A DNA stretch of 64,000 nt from Pseudomonas alcaligenes (GTDB taxonomy: Bacteria; Pseudomonadota; Gammaproteobacteria; Pseudomonadales; Pseudomonadaceae): NCBI RefSeq assembly GCF_014490745.1, contig NZ_LZEU01000001.1, positions 3,747,501 through 3,811,500 of the forward strand. The letters run 5' to 3'. Within the stretch, counting starts at the first letter, position 1, and each line of letters opens with the position of its first letter. Under the pieces are notes generated by a model. That model saw only the letters and a program-made list of their open reading frames with translations, made no database searches and was not told the origin of the DNA. The position numbers and the translations under genes are program-made. This document shows positions 45,003 through 53,876 of this stretch, in pieces.

Positions 45003-46031
45003 ATGACCCTTGCAGTGCAATTTACCGATGTGTCCCGCGCGTTCGGCGACGTCAAAGCCGTCGACCGGGTGTCCATCGACATCCAGGATGGCGAATTCTT
45101 CTCCATGCTCGGCCCTTCCGGCTCGGGCAAAACCACCTGCCTGCGCCTGATCGCCGGCTTCGAGCAGCCCAGTGCTGGCTCCATCCGTATTCATGGAGCG
45201 GAGGCCGCCGGCCTGCCGCCCTACCGCCGCGACGTCAACACGGTGTTCCAGGACTATGCCCTGTTCCCGCACATGGACGTCCTCAACAACGTGGCCTACG
45301 GCCTCAAGGTCAAGGGCGTCGGCAAGTCCGAGCGCCTGGCCCGTGCCGAGGAAGCCCTGGGCATGGTCGCCCTCGGCAGCTACGGCGCGCGCAAACCGGC
45401 GCAACTGTCCGGCGGACAGCGCCAGCGCGTGGCCCTGGCCCGCGCCCTGGTCAACCGCCCGCGGGTACTGCTGCTCGACGAGCCGCTCGGTGCCCTCGAC
45501 CTCAAGCTGCGCGAGCAGATGCAGAGCGAACTGAAGAAGCTGCAGCGCCAGCTCGGCATCACCTTCATCTTCGTCACCCATGACCAGAGCGAAGCGCTGT
45601 CCATGTCGGATCGCGTGGCGGTGTTCAACAAGGGCCGCATCGAGCAGGTCGACACCCCGCGCAACCTGTACATGAAGCCGGCTACTGCCTTCGTCGCCGA
45701 ATTCGTCGGCACCAGTAACGTGCTCAAGGGCGAGCTGGCCCAGCGCCTCAACGGCAGCGGCCAGCCGGTATCGATCCGTCCGGAACATGTGCGCCTGAGC
45801 AATGGCGATCCGCTGGGCAGCGACGAAGTGGAAATCAGCGGCCTGCTGCACGACATCCAGTACCAGGGTGCCGCCACCCGTTACGAGATCCAGCTGGAGA
45901 ACGGCCAGAACTTCTGCGTCAGCCAGGCCAACAACCAGTGGCAACTGGGCGATGCGCCGGTGCAGCCGGGCCAGCGGGTCAGCGCGCGCTGGGCGCGTGG
46001 CGCCATGGTCGGCCTGCGCGAGGACGTGTGA
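45003..46031 (+). CDS. YdcT-type polyamine ABC transporter ATP-binding protein
   Basis: 342-residue ATPase of the PotA/spermidine-putrescine group: Walker A GPSGSGKTTC, Q-loop VFQDYALFPHMDVLNN, signature LSGGQRQRVALARAL, Walker B LLLDEPLGALDLKLRE, H-loop FVTHDQSEAL. The C-terminal about 100 residues form a TOBE domain (VSIRPEHVRLS ... GLLHDIQYQGAATRYEIQLENG). E. coli YdcT is 337 residues. It overlaps nothing but is separated from the permease by 1 bp. The gene is downstream of the hairpin repeat, 210 bp after the binding-protein gene. Confidence 0.91.
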   Translation: MTLAVQFTDVSRAFGDVKAVDRVSIDIQDGEFFSMLGPSGSGKTTCLRLIAGFEQPSAGSIRIHGAEAAGLPPYRRDVNTVFQDYALFPHMDVLNNVAYGLKVKGVGKSERLARAEEALGMVALGSYGARKPAQLSGGQRQRVALARALVNRPRVLLLDEPLGALDLKLREQMQSELKKLQRQLGITFIFVTHDQSEALSMSDRVAVFNKGRIEQVDTPRNLYMKPATAFVAEFVGTSNVLKGELAQRLNGSGQPVSIRPEHVRLSNGDPLGSDEVEISGLLHDIQYQGAATRYEIQLENGQNFCVSQANNQWQLGDAPVQPGQRVSARWARGAMVGLREDV

Positions 46032-46032
46032 G

Positions 46033-46977
46033 ATGAGCCAGTCCCTCGCCATCGACAACAGCGGCGGCGGCCTGATGCGCCGGCTGTCCGACCTGCTCTA
46101 CCGCAAGCCGACGCTGTACCTGTCGCTGCTGCTGATTCCGCCGCTGCTGTGGTTCGGCGCGGTGTATCTGGGCTCGCTGCTGACCCTGTTGTGGCAAGGT
46201 TTCTATACCTTCGACGACTTCAGCATGACGGTCACCCCGGAACTGACCCTGGGCAACTTCGCCGCGCTGTTCCAGGCGGCCAACTTCGACATCATCCTGC
46301 GCACCGTCGGCATGGCGGTGGCGGTGTCGATTGCCAGCGGCCTGGTGGCTTTCCCCATCGCCTACTACATGGCGCGCTACACCACCGGCAAGACCAAGGC
46401 GTTCTTCTACATCGCGGTGATGCTGCCGATGTGGGCCAGCTACATCGTCAAGGCCTATGCCTGGACTCTGCTGCTGGCCAAGGGCGGCGTGGCCATGTGG
46501 TTCATCCAGGCGCTGCACCTGCAGCCGCTGCTGGAGCTGATCCTGGGCATCCCCGGCGTGGGCGGCAACACCCTGTCGACCTCGCACCTGGGGCGCTTCC
46601 TGGTGTTCGTCTACATCTGGCTGCCATTCATGATCCTGCCCATCCAGGCGTCGCTGGAGCGCCTACCACCGTCGCTGCTGCAAGCCTCGGCCGACCTCGG
46701 TGCACACCCGGCGCAGACCTTCATGCAGGTGATCCTGCCGCTGTCGATCCCAGGCATCGCCGCCGGCTCGATCTTCACCTTCAGCCTGACCCTGGGCGAC
46801 TTCATCGTGCCGCAGCTGGTGGGGCCACCCGGCTTCTTCATCGGCAACATGGTGTATTCGCAGCAGGGCTCGATCGGCAACATGCCGATGGCCGCCGCCT
46901 TCACCCTGGTGCCGATCGTGCTGATCGCCGTGTACCTGTCCATCGTCAAACGTCTGGGGGCCTTCGATGCACTCTGA
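46033..46977 (+). CDS. YdcU-type polyamine ABC transporter permease
   Basis: 314 residues, about six membrane segments ([20 protein letters not shown] ... [18 protein letters not shown]). The EAA loop that binds the ATPase is in [29 protein letters not shown]. It belongs to the PotB/YdcU binding-protein-dependent permease type. The start at 46033 lies 1 bp after the ATPase stop; its 3' end overlaps the next permease by 11 bp, indicating translational coupling. It pairs with the 46967 permease. Confidence 0.9.
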   Translation: MSQSLAIDNSGGGLMRRLSDLLYRKPTLYLSLLLIPPLLWFGAVYLGSLLTLLWQGFYTFDDFSMTVTPELTLGNFAALFQAANFDIILRTVGMAVAVSIASGLVAFPIAYYMARYTTGKTKAFFYIAVMLPMWASYIVKAYAWTLLLAKGGVAMWFIQALHLQPLLELILGIPGVGGNTLSTSHLGRFLVFVYIWLPFMILPIQASLERLPPSLLQASADLGAHPAQTFMQVILPLSIPGIAAGSIFTFSLTLGDFIVPQLVGPPGFFIGNMVYSQQGSIGNMPMAAAFTLVPIVLIAVYLSIVKRLGAFDAL

Positions 46978-47773
46978 AAAAGCATCCTGGGGCCTGAAGC
47001 TGGCCGCCTGGGGCGGGTTGGTGTTCCTCCACTTCCCGATCGCGATCATCTTCATCTACGCCTTCAACACCGAGAGCTCGGGCTTCAGCTTTCCGCCGCA
47101 GGGCTTCACCCTGCACTGGTTCAGCATCGCCCTGGCCCGCCCGGACGTGGTCGAGGCGATCAAGCTGTCGGCGCAAATCGCCTGCCTGGCCACCCTGATC
47201 GCCATGATCCTCGGCACCCTGGCCGCAGCGGCGCTGTACCGCCGCGACTTCTTCGGCAAGGAGAGCATCTCCATGCTGCTGATCCTGCCGATCGCCCTGC
47301 CCGGCATCATCACCGGCCTGGCGCTGCTGGCGGCGTTCAAGAGCTTCGGCATCGAGCCGGGCTTCCTGACCATCGTCATCGGCCATGCGACCTTCTGCGT
47401 GGTGATCGTCTACAACAACGTCATCGCGCGTTTCCGCCGCACCAGCCACAGCCTGATCGAGGCGAGCATGGATCTCGGTGCCGACGGCTGGCAGACCTTC
47501 CGCTATATCGTCCTGCCCAACCTCGGCTCGGCCCTGCTGGCCGGCGGCATGCTGGCCTTCGCCCTGTCGTTCGACGAGATCATCGTCACCACCTTCACCG
47601 CCGGCCACGAGCGCACCCTGCCGCTGTGGCTGCTCAACCAGCTGGCCCGCCCGCGCGACGTACCGGTGACCAACGTGGTGGCGATGCTGGTGATGCTGGT
47701 GACCATGCTGCCGATCCTCGGCGCCTACTACCTGACCAAGGACGGCGAAGCCGTGGCCGGCAGCGGCAAGTGA
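46967..47773 (+). CDS. YdcV-type polyamine ABC transporter permease
   Basis: 268 residues of the PotC/YdcV type. Membrane segments include [51 protein letters not shown] and [19 protein letters not shown]. The EAA loop is in [29 protein letters not shown]. It begins within the previous permease gene (11-bp overlap). A second hairpin repeat follows, then the second dehydrogenase. Together these complete a four-gene importer like E. coli ydcSTUV. Confidence 0.9.
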   Translation: MHSEKASWGLKLAAWGGLVFLHFPIAIIFIYAFNTESSGFSFPPQGFTLHWFSIALARPDVVEAIKLSAQIACLATLIAMILGTLAAAALYRRDFFGKESISMLLILPIALPGIITGLALLAAFKSFGIEPGFLTIVIGHATFCVVIVYNNVIARFRRTSHSLIEASMDLGADGWQTFRYIVLPNLGSALLAGGMLAFALSFDEIIVTTFTAGHERTLPLWLLNQLARPRDVPVTNVVAMLVMLVTMLPILGAYYLTKDGEAVAGSGK

Positions 47774-47782
47774 TTGCATTTA

Positions 47783-47885
47783 CTCCCCTCTCCCGCCGGG
47801 AGAGGGGCCGGGGGTGAGGGTTTCCAGGCAGCACCGAGCGGCCTATAGCCCCCTCACCCCAACCCCTCTCCCAATGGGCGAGGGG
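47783..47885. repeat. CCCTCTCCC-type hairpin repeat, copy 2
   Basis: Same family and orientation as the copy at 44795: CCCCTCTCCC-GCC-GGGAGAGGGG, GGGGGTGAGGG, then CCCCCTCACCCC and CCCCTCTCCC. It follows the last permease gene and precedes the second dehydrogenase gene. Confidence 0.8.
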
Positions 47886-47917
47886 CTTAAAACAACCGCG
47901 ATAGCGAGGCTTATGCG

Positions 47918-49342
47918 ATGCAAACCAAACTGCTGATCAACGGCGAACTGGTCGACGGCCTGGGTGCCGCGCAGCCGGTGCTCAACCCTTCCCTGGGCAG
48001 CACCCTGGTACAGATTCCCGAAGCCACCGCCGAGCAGATCGACGCCGCCGTGCGCGCCGCCGACGCGGCCTTCGATGGCTGGTCGCAGACCACGCCCGGC
48101 CAGCGCTCCGCCCTGCTGCTGGCCCTGGCCGATGCCATCGACGCCAACGCCGACGAACTGGCCCGCCTGGAGTCGCAGAACTGCGGCAAGCCCTACGCCG
48201 CCGCGCGCAACGATGAACTGCCGGCCATCGCCGACGTGTTCCGCTTCTTTGCCGGTGCCGCGCGCTGCCTGCAGGGCTCCGCCGCCGGCGAATACCTGCC
48301 CGGCCACACCTCGATGATCCGCCGCGACCCGATCGGCGTGGTCGCCTCCATCGCGCCGTGGAACTACCCGCTGATGATGGCCGCCTGGAAACTGGCCCCG
48401 GCCCTGGCTGCCGGCAACTGCGTGGTGCTCAAGCCTTCCGAGCAGACCCCGCTGACCGCCCTGCGCCTGGGCCAGCTGATCGCCGGCATCTTCCCGGCCG
48501 GCGTGGTCAACATAGTGTTTGGCCGCGGCGCCAGCGTCGGCGAGCCGCTGGTGACCCACGCCAAGGTACGCATGGTGTCGCTGACCGGCTCCATCCCCAC
48601 CGGCGCCAATATCATTTCCAGCACCGCCGCCTCGGTTAAACGCATGCATATGGAGCTGGGCGGCAAGGCTCCGGTGATCATCTTCGACGACGCCGACATC
48701 GACGCCGCCGTCGAGGGCATCCGCACCTTCGGCTTCTACAACGCCGGCCAGGACTGCACCGCCGCCTGCCGCATCTACGCGCAAAAAGGCATCTACGAGA
48801 AGTTCGTGGCCAAGCTCGGCGAGGCGGTCGGCTCGATCAAGCACGGCCTGCAGGACGACGCCGGCACCGAGCTCGGCCCGCTGATCACCGAAGTGCACCG
48901 CCAGCGCGTGGCCGGCTTCGTCGAGCGTGCCAGTGCGGTGCCGCACATCGAAGTGGTTACCGGTGGCAAGGCGCCGGCCGGCAACGGCTTCTTCTTCCTG
49001 CCGACGGTGCTGGCCGGCGCCAAACAGAGCGACGAGATCGTCTGCCGCGAAGTGTTCGGCCCGGTGGTCTCGGTCACCCCGTTCGACGACGAAGCCCAAG
49101 CCCTGGCCTGGGCCAATGCCTCCGACTACGGCCTGGCCAGCTCGGTATGGACTCGTGACGTGGGGCGCGCCCATCGCCTGTCGGCCCGTCTGCAGTACGG
49201 CTGCACCTGGGTCAACACCCACTTCATGCTGGTCAGCGAAATGCCGCATGGCGGCCTGAAACTCTCCGGCTACGGCAAGGACATGTCCATGTACGGCCTG
49301 GAGGACTACACCGCCATCCGCCACGTGATGATCAAGCACTGA
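47918..49342 (+). CDS. patD: Gamma-aminobutyraldehyde dehydrogenase-like (PatD paralogue 2)
   Basis: 474 residues, the length of E. coli PatD/YdcW (474), starting [20 protein letters not shown] at ATG 47918 (GAGG upstream). It has [55 protein letters not shown] and the catalytic cysteine [15 protein letters not shown]. Its position after the ydcSTUV-like genes is the E. coli ydcSTUV-patD order. It is a clear paralogue of the gene at 42110: many blocks such as [16 protein letters not shown](V/I)[12 protein letters not shown] and GYGKD(L/M)S are shared. Confidence 0.88.
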   Translation: MQTKLLINGELVDGLGAAQPVLNPSLGSTLVQIPEATAEQIDAAVRAADAAFDGWSQTTPGQRSALLLALADAIDANADELARLESQNCGKPYAAARNDELPAIADVFRFFAGAARCLQGSAAGEYLPGHTSMIRRDPIGVVASIAPWNYPLMMAAWKLAPALAAGNCVVLKPSEQTPLTALRLGQLIAGIFPAGVVNIVFGRGASVGEPLVTHAKVRMVSLTGSIPTGANIISSTAASVKRMHMELGGKAPVIIFDDADIDAAVEGIRTFGFYNAGQDCTAACRIYAQKGIYEKFVAKLGEAVGSIKHGLQDDAGTELGPLITEVHRQRVAGFVERASAVPHIEVVTGGKAPAGNGFFFLPTVLAGAKQSDEIVCREVFGPVVSVTPFDDEAQALAWANASDYGLASSVWTRDVGRAHRLSARLQYGCTWVNTHFMLVSEMPHGGLKLSGYGKDMSMYGLEDYTAIRHVMIKH

Positions 49343-49551
49343 GTTCCACCCGGTGAGGTCTGACGGCCTCGCCGCCCCCGCCGCAAGGCAAAGGATGCTT
49401 CACCGAAAACCCTGCCCCCGCGCCAGTGACGGCGCGGCGGCAACGAGAGGGCCATACCTCTTGGGGAACGCAAGACACTCCAACAATAAAGAGCGAGCCG
49501 GTCACGCCAGACGGCCTTGAACCTGCCGCCCACAATAACGAGGAACTTCGC

Positions 49552-51069
49552 ATGAGTGCGCCATCGGCCGCCGATCGCGACGCAGAACAACTGCGCGCGC
49601 TGGGCTACACCTCCAACTTCAATCGCAGCATGAGCCTGTGGGAAAACTTCGCCCTCGGCTTCACCTACCTGTCGCCCGTGGTGGGCGTCTACACCCTGTT
49701 CGGCCTGTGTCTGGCCGCCGGCGGCCCGCCGATGTTCTGGTCGTACCTGCTGATCGGCCTCGGCCAGCTGCTGGTGTGCCTGGTGTTCGGTGAAGTGGTC
49801 TCGCAATTCCCCATCTCCGGTGGCGTCTACCCCTGGGCCCGGCGCCTGGTCGGCAAGCGCTGGGCGTGGATGGTCGGCTGGATCTATGCCTGCGCCCTGT
49901 GCGTGACCATTGCCGCGGTCGCCGTCGGCGCGGGGCCGTACATCGCCGCCATGCTCGGCTTCGAGGCCAGCCAGGCGACCAATATCGTCATCGCCCTGGT
50001 GCTGACCCTGCTCGCCACCCTGACCAACCTCAGCGGTACCAAGACCCTGTCGCGCATCGCCATGTTCGCCTTTATCTGCGAGCTGGCCGGTGCCGTGGCC
50101 GTGGGCGCCTACCTGCTGATCTTCGAGCGTCATCAGCCACTCGGCGTGCTGGTCGACACCTTCGGCATCGGCTCCGCCGAGGATTCCTACCTGCCGGCCT
50201 TCCTCACCGCCTCGCTGGCCGGGATGTTCCTCTACTACGGCTTCGAAGCCTGCGGCGACGTGGCCGAGGAAACTCCGAACCCGAGCAAGCGCATCCCCAA
50301 GGCCATGCGCATGACCATCTACATCGGCGGCGTGGCGGCGATGTTCGCCTGCCTGGCGCTGATCCTCGCCGTGCCGGACATGCAGGCAGTGATCAACGGC
50401 ACCGACACCGATCCGGTCGGCACCATCCTCAACAACGCCTTCGGCCCGGTCGGTTCGCGCGTGGTAATGGCGGTGGTCACCGTGTCCTTCGTTTCCTGCG
50501 TGATCAGCCTGCAGGCCGCCGCCAGCCGCCTGCTGTATGCCTACGCCCGTGACGAGATGATCATCGGCAGCAGCCTGCTCAAGCGCATCTCGCCGAAGGC
50601 CCATGTGCCGGTACCGGCCCTGCTGGTGTGCGGTGTGGTACCGGCCATCATCATCGCCCTCGGCTTCGTCCTTCAGGACGCGGTGGCCACCATCGTCAGC
50701 TTCGCCGCCATCGGCATCTACCTGGCCTTCCAGATGATCGTCCTCGGCGCGCTGTTCGCCCGGGCCCGTGGCTGGGTACCGAGCGGCCAGTTCACCCTCG
50801 GCAAGTGGGGTACCCTGGTCAACATCGGTGCCCTGCTCTACGGCGTCGGCGCTATCGTCAACATGGCCTGGCCACGCACCCCGGACGCGCCCTGGTACAT
50901 CAACTACGCCATGGTGCTGAGCACCCTGATCGTGATCGGCCTGGGCCTGCTCTACATGCTGCTGGACAAGCCCTACGATCGCGGCACCGCCCCGGCCGGC
51001 GACGCCTGGAACATCAGCGGCAAGAAGGCCCAGGGCAGCAATCTGGGCCAGGCGCAAGAACCGGCCTGA
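49552..51069 (+). CDS. APC-superfamily amino acid/amine permease
   Basis: 505 residues, about 12 membrane segments. The start is MSAPSAADRDAEQLRALGYT, then NFNRSMSLWENFALGFTYLSPVVGVYTLFG, resembling the amino acid/choline (ACT) group of the APC superfamily, which includes GABA permeases. FPISGGVYPWARRLVGKRWAW is a family hallmark. GAGGAACTTCGC precedes ATG 49552. It follows the second patD-like gene by 209 bp. As PatD makes 4-aminobutyrate, a role in moving GABA, putrescine or a related amine is plausible, but unproven. Confidence 0.85.
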   Translation: MSAPSAADRDAEQLRALGYTSNFNRSMSLWENFALGFTYLSPVVGVYTLFGLCLAAGGPPMFWSYLLIGLGQLLVCLVFGEVVSQFPISGGVYPWARRLVGKRWAWMVGWIYACALCVTIAAVAVGAGPYIAAMLGFEASQATNIVIALVLTLLATLTNLSGTKTLSRIAMFAFICELAGAVAVGAYLLIFERHQPLGVLVDTFGIGSAEDSYLPAFLTASLAGMFLYYGFEACGDVAEETPNPSKRIPKAMRMTIYIGGVAAMFACLALILAVPDMQAVINGTDTDPVGTILNNAFGPVGSRVVMAVVTVSFVSCVISLQAAASRLLYAYARDEMIIGSSLLKRISPKAHVPVPALLVCGVVPAIIIALGFVLQDAVATIVSFAAIGIYLAFQMIVLGALFARARGWVPSGQFTLGKWGTLVNIGALLYGVGAIVNMAWPRTPDAPWYINYAMVLSTLIVIGLGLLYMLLDKPYDRGTAPAGDAWNISGKKAQGSNLGQAQEPA

Positions 51070-51163
51070 GTCCGCCTGCGGTAAAAGCTGCGCCGCCCGG
51101 TGGCGGCGCGGTTCCGGGCCACCCGGCCCACAACCTGCGGGCGCGCCCGCAACGGAGACAACC

Positions 51164-51637
51164 ATGCGTAACCTCGTCAGAGCGTTTTCCCTGCTGTCGC
51201 TGTTCTGTTTCGCCCACCTGGCCCAGGCGGCCGACACCAAGGCCATAGTCGACGGCTACATGGCCGCCTGGAACGCCCACGACGCCGACAAGGCCGCGAC
51301 CTTCCTCAGCGAGGATGCGGTGTACTTCGACGCCACCGTCGGCACCCCGCAGAACGGCAAGGCCGCCGCCCGCGACAACGTGATCAAGGTGTTCATCGGT
51401 GCCGTGCCGGATCTGAAGTGGGAAATGACCAGCGCGCCTATCGTCAGCGCCGACGGCATTGCCTTCCAGTGGAAATTCAGCGGCACCAACAGTGGTGCCT
51501 GGAGCGCGGAAACCCCGGCCACCGGCAAGCCGCTGTCCTTCGAAGGGGTCAGTTTCGTCCGTATCAAGGACGGCAAGATCAGCTACCAGGGCGACTACTA
51601 CGATGCCCTGGGGTTCAACAAGCAACTCGGTTGGTAA
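51164..51637 (+). CDS. Secreted SnoaL-like (NTF2-fold) protein
   Basis: 157 residues with a signal peptide (MRNLVRAFSLLSLFCFAHLAQAA) and an NTF2/SnoaL-like domain (IVDGYMAAWNAHDADKAATFLSEDAVYFDATVG ... GIAFQWKFSGTNSG ... GVSFVRIKDGKISYQGDYYDALGF). SnoaL-like proteins are mostly cytoplasmic, so a periplasmic one is somewhat unusual. It is 94 bp past the permease gene in the same direction. The ligand or reaction is unknown. A dispersed repeat follows 11 bp after its stop codon. Confidence 0.83.
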   Translation: MRNLVRAFSLLSLFCFAHLAQAADTKAIVDGYMAAWNAHDADKAATFLSEDAVYFDATVGTPQNGKAAARDNVIKVFIGAVPDLKWEMTSAPIVSADGIAFQWKFSGTNSGAWSAETPATGKPLSFEGVSFVRIKDGKISYQGDYYDALGFNKQLGW

Positions 51638-51647
51638 AAAGCCGGCC

Positions 51648-51769
51648 GAGGATTTGCTGCGCGTCGGCCATGCTGCGTTGAAGGAGGGCTCGGGCTGCTC
51701 ATTTACAGCTTGTAAACTGCGCGCCCTCGCCCTCCTTCGCCTTGCCTGACCTTAGCTCGCAATATCCTC
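51648..51769 (+). repeat. Dispersed palindromic repeat, copy 4
   Basis: 122 bp with inverted ends GAGGAT and ATCCTC. The left arm is TGCTGCGCGTCGGCCATG and the core is GCTCATTTAC-AGCTT-GTAAACTGCGC. It matches copy 2 closely at its left arm and core. Confidence 0.82.
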
Positions 51770-51875
51770 AATCCGGCTTTACAGCCTTTTTTTCACCTGC
51801 TCGCCCCGCCGCCAGCAGGTTTGGCGACCAGCTTGGACGCCCTCCCCTGCCCCACCCCGTTCGGACTTAGCCAAG

Positions 51876-53009
51876 ATGTCAGGTTCCCGCAGTAACGCCG
51901 CCACCCAGGAAGACAGCACCCGCACCACCATCGATCAGGTCAAGCAGCTGATCGCCGGGCTGAATACCCGCTGGGGCGAAATCGGCAAGGTGGCGGACGT
52001 GATCCGCCAGATCGCCAAGAACACCAACCTGGTGGCGCTCAACGCTGCCATCGAAGCCGCCCGCGCCGGCGAGCAGGGTCGCGGCTTTGCCGTGGTCGCC
52101 GACGAAGTGCGGCGCCTGGCCAGCCAGTCCGCCGAGGCCACCAGCGAGATCGGCAACGTGGTCGGCGCCATCCGCCAGGAAAGCCAGAAGGCCCTGGCCG
52201 ATGTGGAACAGGCCGAGCAGGCCAGCCTGCTGGAACAGGCCCAGGTGCTGCTGGCCCACGAGGCCCTGCAGCTGCAGGGCCAGTTCAGCGTGATGGCCAC
52301 CGCCCTGTATGGCCTGAAGAATTTCATCGTCGGCATGAAGGCCAAGGGCATGGGCCCGCAGCGCGAGCAGGTCGACGCAGTGATGCAGCAGTACCTGGTG
52401 CAGAACCCGGATCTGCTGGCCTTCGCCTGCGCCTGCGAGGCCAACGTGCTGGATGGCCGCGACAGCGCCTTCGTCGGCCAGCCCGGGCATGACGCCAGCG
52501 GCCGCCTGATGGCCTACTGGAACCGTGGCAGCGGCCTGCCGCAGCGCGAATGCCTGGTCGGCTACGAGACGGACGACTGGTACCAGCTGCCCAAGCGCAA
52601 GGCCCGCGACGTGTTCATGGAGCCCTACGACTACCCGATTGCCGGGCGCACGGTGCTGATGACCTCGTTCATGACCCCGATGTACCTGGGCAGCCAGTTC
52701 CTCGGCATCCTCGGTGCCGACTACACCCTGGCCCAACTGCAGGAGCGCCTGGCCCAGCACAGGCCGTTCGGCCACGGTCATTTCGCCCTGCTGTCGAACC
52801 AGGCCACCTACGTCACCCACCCGGATGCCGGCCGCCTGGGCAGCCAGGCCAGCGAGCTGAGCAACGAACTGCGCCAGGCCATCCGCGACGGCAAACCGCT
52901 GTGCCAGCGCCAGCGCGACGGCCAGGTGCAGCTGCTGCAGCCGATCTTCGTCGGCAACTGCAATGCGCCCTGGGCGCTGCTGATGCAGCTGCCGCCACGC
53001 CAGGGCTAG
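51876..53009 (+). CDS. Soluble chemoreceptor with N-terminal signalling domain and C-terminal Cache domain
   Basis: 377 residues, no membrane segment. Residues about 15-110 form a short MCP signalling hairpin with the universal tip [20 protein letters not shown] and [12 protein letters not shown]. Residues about 130-375 form a double-Cache-like sensor: [50 protein letters not shown] and [18 protein letters not shown], with the conserved WY and EPY elements. Classic receptors have the sensor first and outside the membrane; here the order is reversed and the protein must sit in the cytoplasm. The methylation helices are truncated. There is no clear Shine-Dalgarno before ATG 51876, so a longer start cannot be excluded. 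Confidence 0.82.
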   Translation: MSGSRSNAATQEDSTRTTIDQVKQLIAGLNTRWGEIGKVADVIRQIAKNTNLVALNAAIEAARAGEQGRGFAVVADEVRRLASQSAEATSEIGNVVGAIRQESQKALADVEQAEQASLLEQAQVLLAHEALQLQGQFSVMATALYGLKNFIVGMKAKGMGPQREQVDAVMQQYLVQNPDLLAFACACEANVLDGRDSAFVGQPGHDASGRLMAYWNRGSGLPQRECLVGYETDDWYQLPKRKARDVFMEPYDYPIAGRTVLMTSFMTPMYLGSQFLGILGADYTLAQLQERLAQHRPFGHGHFALLSNQATYVTHPDAGRLGSQASELSNELRQAIRDGKPLCQRQRDGQVQLLQPIFVGNCNAPWALLMQLPPRQG

Positions 53010-53165
53010 CGACCGTTCGTCAGCTACCGGCCAGACCTTGCGCACAAAGGGTGCGGGCCATCACAGGACGGCCCTAGCTGCTGGGCCGCAGGCCTCCTAG
53101 GATCAAGCCCATAACGAGAAGCGGCGGCCGTCCTGGCGAACCGCACCCTGGCCCAACGCCCATCC

Positions 53166-53846
53166 ATGCTTGCAATCACCCGACTCTTCGCGCGCCGTAC
53201 GCTGGGCGCCGCCTGCGCCCTGCTGCTCTATCTGAGCGGCGGCCTCAGCACGGCCGGCGAAAGCCCGCGCCTGCCCGGCAGCGCCCTGGCCGAGGCGATC
53301 AGCCAGAGCCGCCTGGAGGCCTGGCACGGCCTGCTGGCCCAGGCCGGCGGCAGCGAGCGCGAGCGCCTGGAGCGGGTCAACCAGTTCATCAACCGCAGCA
53401 TCCAGTACGGCGAGGATCGCGACACCTGGGGCAGCGCCGACTACTGGGCCACCCCGCTGGAAACCCTCAGCCGCGGTCGTGGCGACTGCGAGGACGTGGC
53501 CATCGCCAAGTACTTCAGCCTGATCCGCCTGGGCGTACCGAGCAGCAAACTGCGCCTGACCTTCGTCAAGGCGCTGCGCCTCAACCGTGCGCACATGGTG
53601 CTGGCCTACTACGCCGAGGACAACGCCGAGCCACTGCTCCTCGACAGCCTGCAGCCACAGATCCGCCCGGCCAGCCAGCGCAGCGACCTGCTGCCGGTGT
53701 ATGCCTTCAACAACCTGGGGATCTACTTCGGTAGCGCCTCGCAGCAGCGCTCCAGCCAGTCGCCGCAGCTGCTGTCGCGCTGGCAGGATGTCAGCGCGCG
53801 CGCCCTGGCCGATGGTTCGCAGGGTGTGGACACACCTCGCGGCTGA
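53166..53846 (+). CDS. Transglutaminase-like cysteine protease (LapG-like, BTLCP family)
   Basis: 226 residues. A signal segment (LGAACALLLYLSGGLSTAG) is followed by a BTLCP domain with a Cys-His-Asp triad: C108 in GRGDCEDVAIAKY, H143 in RAHMVLAYY and D160 in PLLLDSL. YWATPLETLSRGRGDCED is the family hallmark shared with LapG, the periplasmic protease that cuts the adhesin LapA when cyclic di-GMP is low. No LapD gene or adhesin is adjacent, unlike the usual lapG context, so it may be a paralogue with another target. It lies head to tail after the chemoreceptor and converges with recJ. Confidence 0.85.
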   Translation: MLAITRLFARRTLGAACALLLYLSGGLSTAGESPRLPGSALAEAISQSRLEAWHGLLAQAGGSERERLERVNQFINRSIQYGEDRDTWGSADYWATPLETLSRGRGDCEDVAIAKYFSLIRLGVPSSKLRLTFVKALRLNRAHMVLAYYAEDNAEPLLLDSLQPQIRPASQRSDLLPVYAFNNLGIYFGSASQQRSSQSPQLLSRWQDVSARALADGSQGVDTPRG

Positions 53847-53876
53847 AGTCCTGAGCGGCTAAGCGCCGCCCAACTC

